A DNA stretch of 6,367 bases from Rhodoferax sp. UBA4127 (GTDB taxonomy: Bacteria; Pseudomonadota; Gammaproteobacteria; Burkholderiales; Burkholderiaceae_C): NCBI GenBank assembly GCA_002381045.1, contig DFWT01000031.1:310-6676 (forward strand), in the 5' to 3' direction. The notes beneath the pieces are model-generated. The model was not told the origin of the DNA and made no database searches. It saw only the letters and a program-made list of their open reading frames with translations. The stretch's first letter is position 1. Each line of letters starts with the position of its first letter. The translations under genes were made by a program, and so were the position numbers. Shown here piece by piece: positions 1-5,009 of the stretch.

Positions 1-488
1 TTGTGGCAACTGGCGCAATTGGTGGCAGCAGTAAACGTGCTGTGGTTGACTTTGGCCACATTCCATGTGCTGGTAGAGGAATGGCAGGTTTCACAACTGT
101 CAGCCGTAGGCAAGTGATTGGATGACTTTGCAGTAGCCGTGACACCATTGTGGCAACTGGCGCAATTGGTGGTCGCCACCACGTTGGCGTGGAAGCTGGC
201 TGGTTTCCAATTGGTAAAGCCGCTCTTGTGGCAAGCGATGCAGTTCAATGTGGATGCAACGTGGGTGGCATTTTTGCCGGTTGCATTGTTGCCGTTGTGG
301 CAACTCGCACAGTTGGTGGCTGCAGTGAATGTGCTGTGGTCCATACCACGCGCAGGCAACCAAGCCGAAGTCTTGTGACAGGTGTCACAGGCCACCGTGG
401 TGACAATGTGGTTCGCCGACTTGCCAGGTGCAATAGCACCGTTGTGACAAGAGGTGCAGGTGCCTACTGCCACTCCATCGTGGCTGAA
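1..488 (-). repeat. 147-bp coding tandem repeat (49-residue diheme unit), at least 3.3 copies
   Basis: Units cover about 488-342, 341-195, 194-48 and 47-1. Each encodes two CxxCH sites; equivalent Cys residues fall exactly 49 apart (123/172/221/270 and 146/195/244). At DNA level 25 bases at 1-25 are identical to 148-172, and a diverged copy begins at 295, giving an exact 147-base period. The array continues past the window edge. This is an internal duplication within the cytochrome gene, not a mobile or CRISPR repeat. Confidence 0.9.
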
Positions 489-824
489 CTTGGCATTGGC
501 GAAATTTTGTGTGGTGTGACAAGCGTCACAAGCTGCCATCGTAGGCAAATGCTGAACGGTTTTTACGACGTTGTTGCGAGACAAGCGAAGGCCACTGGTG
601 TGGCAGCTTGCACAGTCTTTGGGTGTACCTTTAAATATGCCATTGACGTGACAGCTTTCGCAACGGGCATTGGTATGCACACCGGTGAGTGCAAAGCCAG
701 TTTTCAGGTGGTCAAAATTCTTGCTGCTGGCTTGGGCCATGGCAGAAGCGGCAAACAGAGTGAAGACCAACGCCATACAACCCTGAACGATCAGGCGAAA
801 AATTCTGTGAATACTGCTTGTCAT
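1..824 (-). CDS. Secreted multiheme c-type cytochrome with diheme repeats (partial, C-terminus beyond window)
   Basis: Predicted periplasmic or exported electron carrier; 274 codons are visible and the frame runs open off the left edge. Residues 1-30 form a Sec signal peptide (basic start, hydrophobic core, ASAMA before the likely cut). Ten CxxCH heme c sites lie at Cys 55, 71, 99, 123, 146, 172, 195, 221, 244 and 270. Residues 37-105 resemble a degenerate triheme module of the upstream gene (FDH, GVH, CESCH, CASCH, CDACH). From about residue 113 a 49-residue diheme unit repeats, of the form HSTFTAATNCASCHNG, then CxxCH, then a Trp. Composition is rich in Thr, Ser, Ala and Asn and low in charge, unlike the Lys-rich neighbour. 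The ATG overlaps the upstream stop as ATGA and has AAGGGG seven bases before it. Heme binding is read directly; the electron partner and final location are inferred. Total heme number is unknown because the gene is cut. Confidence 0.9.
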   Translation of the reverse strand, partial: MTSSIHRIFRLIVQGCMALVFTLFAASAMAQASSKNFDHLKTGFALTGVHTNARCESCHVNGIFKGTPKDCASCHTSGLRLSRNNVVKTVQHLPTMAACDACHTTQNFANAKFSHDGVAVGTCTSCHNGAIAPGKSANHIVTTVACDTCHKTSAWLPARGMDHSTFTAATNCASCHNGNNATGKNATHVASTLNCIACHKSGFTNWKPASFHANVVATTNCASCHNGVTATAKSSNHLPTADSCETCHSSTSTWNVAKVNHSTFTAATNCASCH

Positions 825-2689
825 GGGGTTACCCCTTGGCGGTTCTGTAATTGAAAGCCGTTACCGGCACGGCTTTGAAGTAATTTCCAGTTTTCGGACA
901 CATGGCACTGCTCACACCGGACACCAAATTGCCCATCATGGACATCTTCCCGTTGGTGGCACGAATTGCAATTGCTACCCACCGGGGCTGCATCTTTGCC
1001 TTTTGGTGCTTCATCTTTGTGACAGCTTTCACAAGCCACCTTGCGATGCGCACCGTCCAACACGTACTTGGTTCGCTTGTCGTGATTGAAATCCCACAGC
1101 TTCCAGGATCTGGCGTTATGGCAGTTCTCACAGCGTTCACCTAGTTTGAGTTTGTGCTTATCTTCCTTCTTGTGGCAAGCGTAGCATTCCTTCGGCGCAT
1201 CCTTGTAACGAGTTGTCTCGTGGCAGCTCTTGCAAGTGGCTGTGATGTGGCGGCCAGTCAACGGAAACTTGGTCAACCCATGGTCAAACTTTTCAACTTT
1301 CCAGTTTTTGTCGGTGTGGCATGACCCACACTCTTTGCCAGCCTGGCCTTCGTGCTTGTCGTCCTTCTTGTGGCAGCTGTAACACTCGGTTGCGGTTTTG
1401 CGGTAGCTGGTCAAATCTTTGTGGCAAGAAACACACTTCAATACACCTTCGGCGTGCGCATTGCGTAGCTTGAATTTGGTTTTGTCATGCTCAAAACGGC
1501 CTGTGGTGGTTTTCCAGTCGCGCTCCCCATGACACTCTTCGCATTTTTCGCCCAAGGTGCCCTTGTGTTTGTCATCCTTTTTATGGCAGCTGTAGCAGTC
1601 TTTGGGCGCCTCCTTAAACATCGCACTCTTATGGCAGTCGTCACACTTCACGTCGATATGTTTGCCAAGCAAGGGAAAGCTGCTCTTGTCATGATCGAAC
1701 TTAGGACGAGCGGGCTCCTTCCAGCTGCGCTCGGTGTGGCAACTCTCGCAGTCTTTGCCCAATGTCTCTTTGTGCTTGTCATCCTTGGCGTGGCATGAAT
1801 TGCAATCCTGTTTCAGCTTTTCTTTGTAAAGCGGCCCTTTGTGGCAGGACGCACAAGTTGCGGTGATGTGCTTACCACGCAAGACGTATTTGGTGTCGGT
1901 ATCGTGGTGGAAGGTAGACGGCTTCCATGCCTTCACGCCATGGCAGGATTCACACTTCTGGCCATACTGACCCTTATGGCCTTTGGTGCTGTCGTCATCC
2001 TTCTTATGACAGGCGACGCATTCTTTTGGCGTGTCTTTGTACTTGTTGAGTTTGTGGCAATCCGTGCACTTCACGTCCACATGCTTGCCTTCAAGCGCAA
2101 ACTTGGTTTTGCTGTGATCAAAACGCGCTTCTTTCCAGTTTTTCTCAATGTGGCAATCGCCACATTTCGGCCCCAGTGACCCTTTGTGGGTATCGTCCTT
2201 CTTGTGGCAATCGTTGCACTGCTGTGACGCCTCACGATACTTCTTGGTGGGCTCGTGGCATTTTTCGCAAGCCAGCGGCTCGTGCTTGCCTTTGAGTAAA
2301 AAGTCGGTTTGTTTGTGGTCGAACTTCTTCTTGTCAAAACTGGCAATTTTCTCGTTCCGACCTTTGTGATCCGTGTGGCACTCGTTGCACGCTTGGGGCT
2401 TCAAGGTGCCGTGGTAACCCGTCTTGTTTTTAACATCAGCGCCGACTTCTTTGTGGCAAGCCGCACACAATGTTGACTGTGCCTTGCGGTCGAACTTGAC
2501 ATGGCACTCTTTGCATTCACCTTCCAGTTTGGCATGCCCCTGTATGACCTGACCGGGGGACATAACCGACTCAATTCCCTGTGAAGATGCTGTCAAAGGC
2601 GCCAGCGACGCCAAGACAAACATAGTCGACGGCAAAAACGCTCTAGCGAGGTGGCGAAAAAGTTGTGGGCATCGCATCTGCCTAGACAT
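821..2689 (-). CDS. Periplasmic 24-heme c-type cytochrome (tandem triheme modules)
   Basis: A 622-residue secreted multiheme cytochrome, probably a long-range electron conduit. Residues 1-38 look like a signal peptide (RHLAR, then a hydrophobic stretch ending near TASSQG). There are 24 CxxCH sites: three at Cys 59, 75 and 101, then seven modules of 66-71 residues starting at Phe 123, 190, 260, 331, 399, 468 and 534. Each module reads F-x-H, G-x-H, CxxCH, PKxCxxCH, DKHKG, CxxCH, W-K. Thus every module carries three heme sites plus three further conserved His, enough for bis-His ligation of all hemes. The layout is analogous to polymerised cytochrome c7 domains, though homology to those is not established here. 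It is very rich in Lys and Asp. It starts three bases after the upstream stop with no clear Shine-Dalgarno, suggesting coupled translation; Met5 (2677) is an alternative start. Its stop overlaps the next start. Confidence 0.95.
   Translation of the reverse strand: MSRQMRCPQLFRHLARAFLPSTMFVLASLAPLTASSQGIESVMSPGQVIQGHAKLEGECKECHVKFDRKAQSTLCAACHKEVGADVKNKTGYHGTLKPQACNECHTDHKGRNEKIASFDKKKFDHKQTDFLLKGKHEPLACEKCHEPTKKYREASQQCNDCHKKDDTHKGSLGPKCGDCHIEKNWKEARFDHSKTKFALEGKHVDVKCTDCHKLNKYKDTPKECVACHKKDDDSTKGHKGQYGQKCESCHGVKAWKPSTFHHDTDTKYVLRGKHITATCASCHKGPLYKEKLKQDCNSCHAKDDKHKETLGKDCESCHTERSWKEPARPKFDHDKSSFPLLGKHIDVKCDDCHKSAMFKEAPKDCYSCHKKDDKHKGTLGEKCEECHGERDWKTTTGRFEHDKTKFKLRNAHAEGVLKCVSCHKDLTSYRKTATECYSCHKKDDKHEGQAGKECGSCHTDKNWKVEKFDHGLTKFPLTGRHITATCKSCHETTRYKDAPKECYACHKKEDKHKLKLGERCENCHNARSWKLWDFNHDKRTKYVLDGAHRKVACESCHKDEAPKGKDAAPVGSNCNSCHQREDVHDGQFGVRCEQCHVSENWKLLQSRAGNGFQLQNRQGVTP
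825..837 (-). promoter_or_regulatory. Ribosome binding site of the second cytochrome, inside a small hairpin
   Basis: On the minus strand AAGGGG lies seven bases before the ATG at 824 and is a strong Shine-Dalgarno. Its GGGG can pair with CCCC directly before the start codon (GGGG-TAA-CCCC, 825-835). Because this DNA is also the last codons of the 24-heme gene, a ribosome finishing that gene would open the hairpin. Coupled translation is inferred; the pairing and overlap are read directly. Confidence 0.55.
884..2323 (-). repeat. Seven tandem triheme modules (about 66-71 codons each)
   Basis: Protein-level tandem repeats spanning residues 123-602 of the 24-heme cytochrome. Module starts fall at intervals of 67, 70, 71, 68, 69 and 66 residues. 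The module layout is constant (three CxxCH, three extra His, terminal Trp-Lys), but length and DNA sequence have drifted, so this is an older duplication than the 147-bp array in the next gene. Module 5 has NAH in place of GKH and a two-residue insertion before its first heme; module 7 has a lengthened segment before its second heme. Confidence 0.9.
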
Positions 2690-2692
2690 CCA

Positions 2693-3610
2693 TCAGTAAA
2701 CGTGCACCGCATACACATGCACCAAGGAACTGATGATGAGCGAATAGACAAACGGGATATGCACGATATGCCACAACGAAAAAAGACGTTCATACGCAGT
2801 GAACTGGGCTACTCGCGTGACCGCGTTGAGATAGAGGCTTACCAGTTCTTTGGAGTGCCGCTCATGGCGCTGCCAGTCCGCCAGACTCCAATTGTTCTTT
2901 TTTTGGAAACGTTCAAGGACAGTTTTCAGTTCGGCAGCACATTGTCGGTAAACGAGCCATTGCTGGATTGGCAGCCAGAACACTTGGCGTGTGTGTGCAA
3001 CCCAGCTGGGCTTGGTGTTGCTCACGGACGATTCAAACTCTGCCAAACGGGCTTCCACACGGGGCGCAAAGGCCAATCGCGATTTCGCATCAGCTTGCTG
3101 CAAACCCGCACGGTCACGGAGTTCCCTCAAACTTGATTGTTCGCCACGCAAACCACGGTTGACCCGAGCATAGATAAACCTGCCGATAACGCCGCTTGCC
3201 GCTACCGCCAGCATGCTGTAGAGCGCCACGGCGGCGTTGATCGAACCAACTCTGAAATTAGAGTGCAGAAGAATCAACGCTGGCCCACCAATGCCCAAAA
3301 TCATGTGGGCAAGAAACCACCACTTCACCCGCCCCCAATTTCTGGCAAAGTTGAAATACTTTCGCAAGGGGTAGGTGAATAGCAACACCATCATTACTGC
3401 GCCTACCACGCCAATCCAGTAGCCCACATCGTCGCCAGCTTCAAACAGGCCCATGCGGCTAATTTTCCACATCGCAGCCACAACGGCTGCAATCGCCAAA
3501 TAAACCAGCATGTCCCCTGACAACGATGCACGGAACTGTCCCGACGCGGATCGCACCCCTCCTGTGGTCTCAGCAACCAGCGCGGTGTCAGGAAAACTCG
3601 TATCGGCCAT
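2693..3610 (-). CDS. Membrane protein, probable diheme b-type cytochrome (quinol-oxidising partner of the multiheme cytochromes)
   Basis: A 305-residue inner-membrane protein. Hydrophobic helices lie at about residues 33-50, 62-82, 97-116, 125-146 and 277-303. Helix 3 has H102 and H116 and helix 5 has H284 and H298: two pairs each 14 apart, the spacing that holds two stacked b hemes in bc1-type cytochrome b. The basic segments after helices 2 and 4 (RKYFNFARNWGRVK; ARVNRGLR) suggest those ends are cytoplasmic. A polar, partly helical loop of about 120 residues (150-270) would then be cytoplasmic and the C-terminus periplasmic. There is no CxxCH and no flavin or iron-sulfur motif. I do not recognise a named family. 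First gene of the operon; an in-frame TAA lies three codons before the ATG, which fixes the upstream limit of the start, and the Shine-Dalgarno is weak. Electron delivery from quinol to the downstream cytochromes is inferred. Confidence 0.75.
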   Translation of the reverse strand: MADTSFPDTALVAETTGGVRSASGQFRASLSGDMLVYLAIAAVVAAMWKISRMGLFEAGDDVGYWIGVVGAVMMVLLFTYPLRKYFNFARNWGRVKWWFLAHMILGIGGPALILLHSNFRVGSINAAVALYSMLAVAASGVIGRFIYARVNRGLRGEQSSLRELRDRAGLQQADAKSRLAFAPRVEARLAEFESSVSNTKPSWVAHTRQVFWLPIQQWLVYRQCAAELKTVLERFQKKNNWSLADWQRHERHSKELVSLYLNAVTRVAQFTAYERLFSLWHIVHIPFVYSLIISSLVHVYAVHVY

Positions 3611-3638
3611 CTTGATGCTTTACAGGGTTGAAACTGTG

Positions 3639-3674
3639 ATTTCCTGCACAGCGCGAGCGCGCCCAACAGGAAAT
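3639..3674. repeat. Inverted repeat ATTTCCTG / CAGGAAAT in the cytochrome operon leader
   Basis: Perfect eight-base arms (3639-3646 and 3667-3674) enclose a 20-base GC-rich loop containing a further GCGC-GA-GCGC palindrome (3651-3660). The right arm overlaps another palindrome, AGGAAATTCCT (3668-3678). It lies 29-64 bases before the start codon of the b-type cytochrome gene. No T tract follows on the minus strand, so it is more likely an operator or leader hairpin than a terminator. Confidence 0.5.
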
Positions 3675-3677
3675 TCC

Positions 3678-3691
3678 TAGACATAGATCAA
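3678..3691 (-). promoter_or_regulatory. Candidate FNR/ANR-type binding site
   Basis: Minus strand TTGAT-CTAT-GTCTA. The first half-site matches the FNR/CRP-family consensus TTGAT-N4-ATCAA perfectly; the second matches three of five. It is centred about 74 bases before the first gene of an apparent anaerobic-type respiratory operon. No clean -10 sits at the distance expected for a class II site, so the call rests on the motif and context only. Confidence 0.3.
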
Positions 3692-3736
3692 GTCAATCTG
3701 TGTCCGAAGCAAGGATAGCCGGGATAACCCTAAGAT

Positions 3737-3758
3737 GTAACAGCGACCGCCGTAACAG
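3737..3758. repeat. Direct repeat GTAACAG x2, 15-bp period
   Basis: GTAACAG occurs at 3737-3743 and 3752-3758, followed by the short palindrome AGTTT-GT-AAACT (3757-3768). Tandem half-sites of this size and spacing can bind a response regulator, but no specific regulator can be named. The match is short and could be chance. Confidence 0.25.
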
Positions 3759-3837
3759 TTTGTAAACTAACTTTCAATGGTGAAAAGCACCCGAAAGGCG
3801 GCCGATTTACAGTTGCTAAAAACTCGACACGTTGGCC

Positions 3838-4749
3838 TCACGCCACGCCATGCCCCTTAAACCAAGCCAGGGCTTTGGCGAACGCGTCGGCGGCTGCTTC
3901 TTTGCGGTAGCTTGGTCGGTAGTCTGCGTGAAACGCATGGGGTGCGTCTTTGTAAACCACAAAACTTGAGGCTTTGGCAGCGGCGTTTCCCTTGGAGCCT
4001 GCTTCCGCCAGCGCGTCTTTCATTTGATTGACTGTGGTTAAAGGAATACCGCCATCCTGGCCACCATACAAACCTAAAACGGGTGCCTTGACGCTGGCCG
4101 CCAAGTCCAGTGGATGTTTGGGGGTCAGGGCCGAAGCGGTGCCCACTAAACGCCCGTACCAAGCCACCCCAGCTTTTATATTCTTGCTCTGTGCAGCATA
4201 GAGCCAGGTGATGCGACCGCCCCAGCAGAAGCCAGTGATGCCGACTTTCTTTAGATCTCCACCGTTTTCACCCGCCCACTTAACGGCACCATCGAGGTCA
4301 CCCATGACTTGCTCATCGGGTACTTTGGAAACCACTTCAGCAATGAGTTTTGCCGTTTCTCCGTACTTAGTGGGGTCCCCTTGCCGAGCGTACAGTTCGG
4401 GCGCAATGGCCAAATAGCCGGCCTTGGCGAACCGGCGGCAGGTGTCGGCAATGTATTCATGGACTCCAAATATCTCTTGCACCACCAACACCACCGGCAA
4501 GTTCTTTTTACCCGCCGGCATGGCGTAGAAAAACGGTACTGAGAAACCGCTGACGTCATAAATGGCTTCCCCGGTGGCCAGCCCTTCCGATGAGGTTTGA
4601 ATGGCAGTCTGCGCCATAATGGGCATGGCGGTAGCGGCATACCCCACCCCCAACGCCACTTTCAAGGCGGTACGGCGGTTGGCGCCGTTCAGCGTGGACT
4701 GGCCTGGCAGCAGGGCGTCAAATTCTTTGGTCTGATCCGGATTCAGCAT
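3838..4749 (-). CDS. Dienelactone hydrolase family protein, probable Tat-exported hydrolase
   Basis: A 303-residue alpha/beta hydrolase of the dienelactone hydrolase family. The catalytic triad is visible: C175 in GFCWGG, D232 in GGQDGG and H271 in APHAFH. E92 in QEIFG matches the conserved family Glu. An N-terminal extension carries NRRTALK (R25 R26) followed by a hydrophobic stretch to about residue 48, a twin-arginine signal pattern, so the folded enzyme probably acts in the periplasm. Many dienelactone hydrolases are cytosolic and lack this extension (family about 230-250 residues). The start is ATG 4749 because GGAG (4757-4760) lies seven bases before it; the in-frame GTG at 4779 has no such site. 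Substrate is unknown; a role in chloroaromatic degradation should not be assumed without pathway neighbours. It stands alone, divergent from bkdA1. Confidence 0.88.
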   Translation of the reverse strand: MLNPDQTKEFDALLPGQSTLNGANRRTALKVALGVGYAATAMPIMAQTAIQTSSEGLATGEAIYDVSGFSVPFFYAMPAGKKNLPVVLVVQEIFGVHEYIADTCRRFAKAGYLAIAPELYARQGDPTKYGETAKLIAEVVSKVPDEQVMGDLDGAVKWAGENGGDLKKVGITGFCWGGRITWLYAAQSKNIKAGVAWYGRLVGTASALTPKHPLDLAASVKAPVLGLYGGQDGGIPLTTVNQMKDALAEAGSKGNAAAKASSFVVYKDAPHAFHADYRPSYRKEAAADAFAKALAWFKGHGVA

Positions 4750-4756
4750 GTTTTGT

Positions 4757-4760
4757 CTCC
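4757..4760 (-). promoter_or_regulatory. Ribosome binding site deciding the hydrolase start
   Basis: Minus-strand GGAG followed by a seven-base spacer to ATG 4749. It supports the 303-residue product over the 313-residue reading from GTG 4779. Confidence 0.75.
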
Positions 4761-4790
4761 ATCTGTAGTTAATGAGCACATAAGCTTAGC

Positions 4791-4801
4791 TGCACTGTGC
4801 A
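4791..4801. promoter_or_regulatory. Perfect palindrome TGCACTGTGCA, candidate operator
   Basis: An 11-base perfect dyad about 42 bases upstream of the hydrolase start, next to the palindrome TAAGCTTA (4781-4788). Its position suits an operator acting on the hydrolase promoter. No regulator is assigned. Confidence 0.3.
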
Positions 4802-4891
4802 TTTGCGGCTTGCCAAGCGCCTGAAGCCCACAAAAAAACGGTGCCGGCTAAGGTATCGGGGCTGCGTTATGCTCCGCTGGCCATGCAACCC

Positions 4892-4910
4892 CACCCGGTG
4901 ATCCTGGGTG
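4892..4910. repeat. GC-rich stem-loop CACCCGG / CTGGGTG
   Basis: Seven base pairs, one of them G-T, around a TGATC loop. No T tract follows on either strand, so it is not a typical intrinsic terminator. It may be an operator or chance in GC-rich DNA. Confidence 0.3.
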
Positions 4911-4916
4911 CCTGCG

Positions 4917-4959
4917 ATGGATCCATAGACCAAGTGTTACACCTCATACCCATTTGGTC
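4917..4959. promoter_or_regulatory. Two adjacent dyads upstream of bkdA1, candidate operator region
   Basis: ATGGATCCAT (4917-4926) is a perfect ten-base palindrome. Directly after it GACCAAGTG (4928-4936) is mirrored by CATTTGGTC (4951-4959), eight of nine bases matching, with a 14-base spacer. They end 51 bases before the bkdA1 start, where a transcription factor controlling bkd could bind. The dyads are read directly; the function is inferred. Confidence 0.35.
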
Positions 4960-4979
4960 AGTTTCGCCCTATGCTTTTG

Positions 4980-4994
4980 CGGACCACAAGTCCG
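4980..4994 (+). other. Leader hairpin just before the bkdA1 ribosome binding site
   Basis: CGGAC-CACAA-GTCCG forms a five-base-pair stem, ending three bases before the GGAG Shine-Dalgarno. If transcription starts upstream it would lie in the 5' leader and could affect ribosome access. No riboswitch family is recognised. Confidence 0.3.
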
Positions 4995-4997
4995 TTT

Positions 4998-5001
4998 GGA
5001 G
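4998..5001 (+). promoter_or_regulatory. Ribosome binding site of bkdA1
   Basis: GGAG with an eight-base spacer to ATG 5010. It decides the start: the in-frame ATG at 4971 has no such site and would add 13 residues absent from BkdA1 of Pseudomonas, whose N-terminus instead aligns with LHLHVPEPTGRPG. Confidence 0.8.
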
Positions 5002-5009
5002 ACACATAC

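Larger units (their letters stand above)
3611..3837. other. Intergenic leader of the cytochrome operon
   Basis: This 227-base gap lies between the hydrolase gene and the cytochrome operon, both on the minus strand. It has no convincing coding sequence and no clear intrinsic terminator after the hydrolase: only a four-base-pair GGTG-CTTTT-CACC hairpin at 3779-3791. I could not assign a convincing -35/-10 pair. It holds the FNR-like site, the long inverted repeat, the GTAACAG direct repeat and the palindrome listed separately, so an independent regulated promoter for the cytochrome operon is likely. Confidence 0.6.
4750..5009. other. Divergent intergenic control region between hydrolase and bkdA1
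   Basis: These 260 bases separate two divergently read genes and hold no supported coding sequence. The region is crowded with dyads: TAAGCTTA (4781-4788), TGCACTGTGCA (4791-4801), a GC-rich stem (4892-4910), ATGGATCCAT (4917-4926), GACCAAGTG/CATTTGGTC (4928-4959) and a leader hairpin (4980-4994). No -35/-10 pair was convincing in either direction. In Pseudomonas the bkd operon is activated by the Lrp-like regulator BkdR; no regulator gene is visible here. Confidence 0.6.

Noticed and set aside
1..320. Possible CRISPR-like array (25-base repeats at 1 and 148)
   Set aside because: The period is 147 bases, in frame with codons, and each copy encodes the same heme motif; it is a protein repeat.
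150..854. Long open frame of 234 codons on the plus strand, and other plus-strand frames opposite the cytochromes
   Set aside because: They are antisense shadows. The minus strand here shows signal peptides, regular CxxCH repeats and coupled starts, whereas the plus-strand translations have no recognisable domains or ribosome sites.
2593..2793. Short minus-strand frame across the junction of the membrane protein and 24-heme genes
   Set aside because: It lies out of frame across two well-supported genes and has no recognisable features.
3779..3837. Intrinsic terminator after the hydrolase gene
   Set aside because: Only a four-base-pair stem (GGTG/CACC) and a separate T5 run without an adjoining stem were found; this is too weak to call.
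4750..4779. GTG at 4779 as the hydrolase start (ten more residues)
   Set aside because: No Shine-Dalgarno precedes it, while ATG 4749 has GGAG at seven bases.
4954..4975. bkdA1 promoter with TTGGTC and TATGCT
   Set aside because: The spacer is only ten bases, far from the usual 16-18.
4971..5009. ATG at 4971 as the bkdA1 start
   Set aside because: It lacks a ribosome site, and the extra residues do not fit the family N-terminus; ATG 5010 has GGAG at eight bases.
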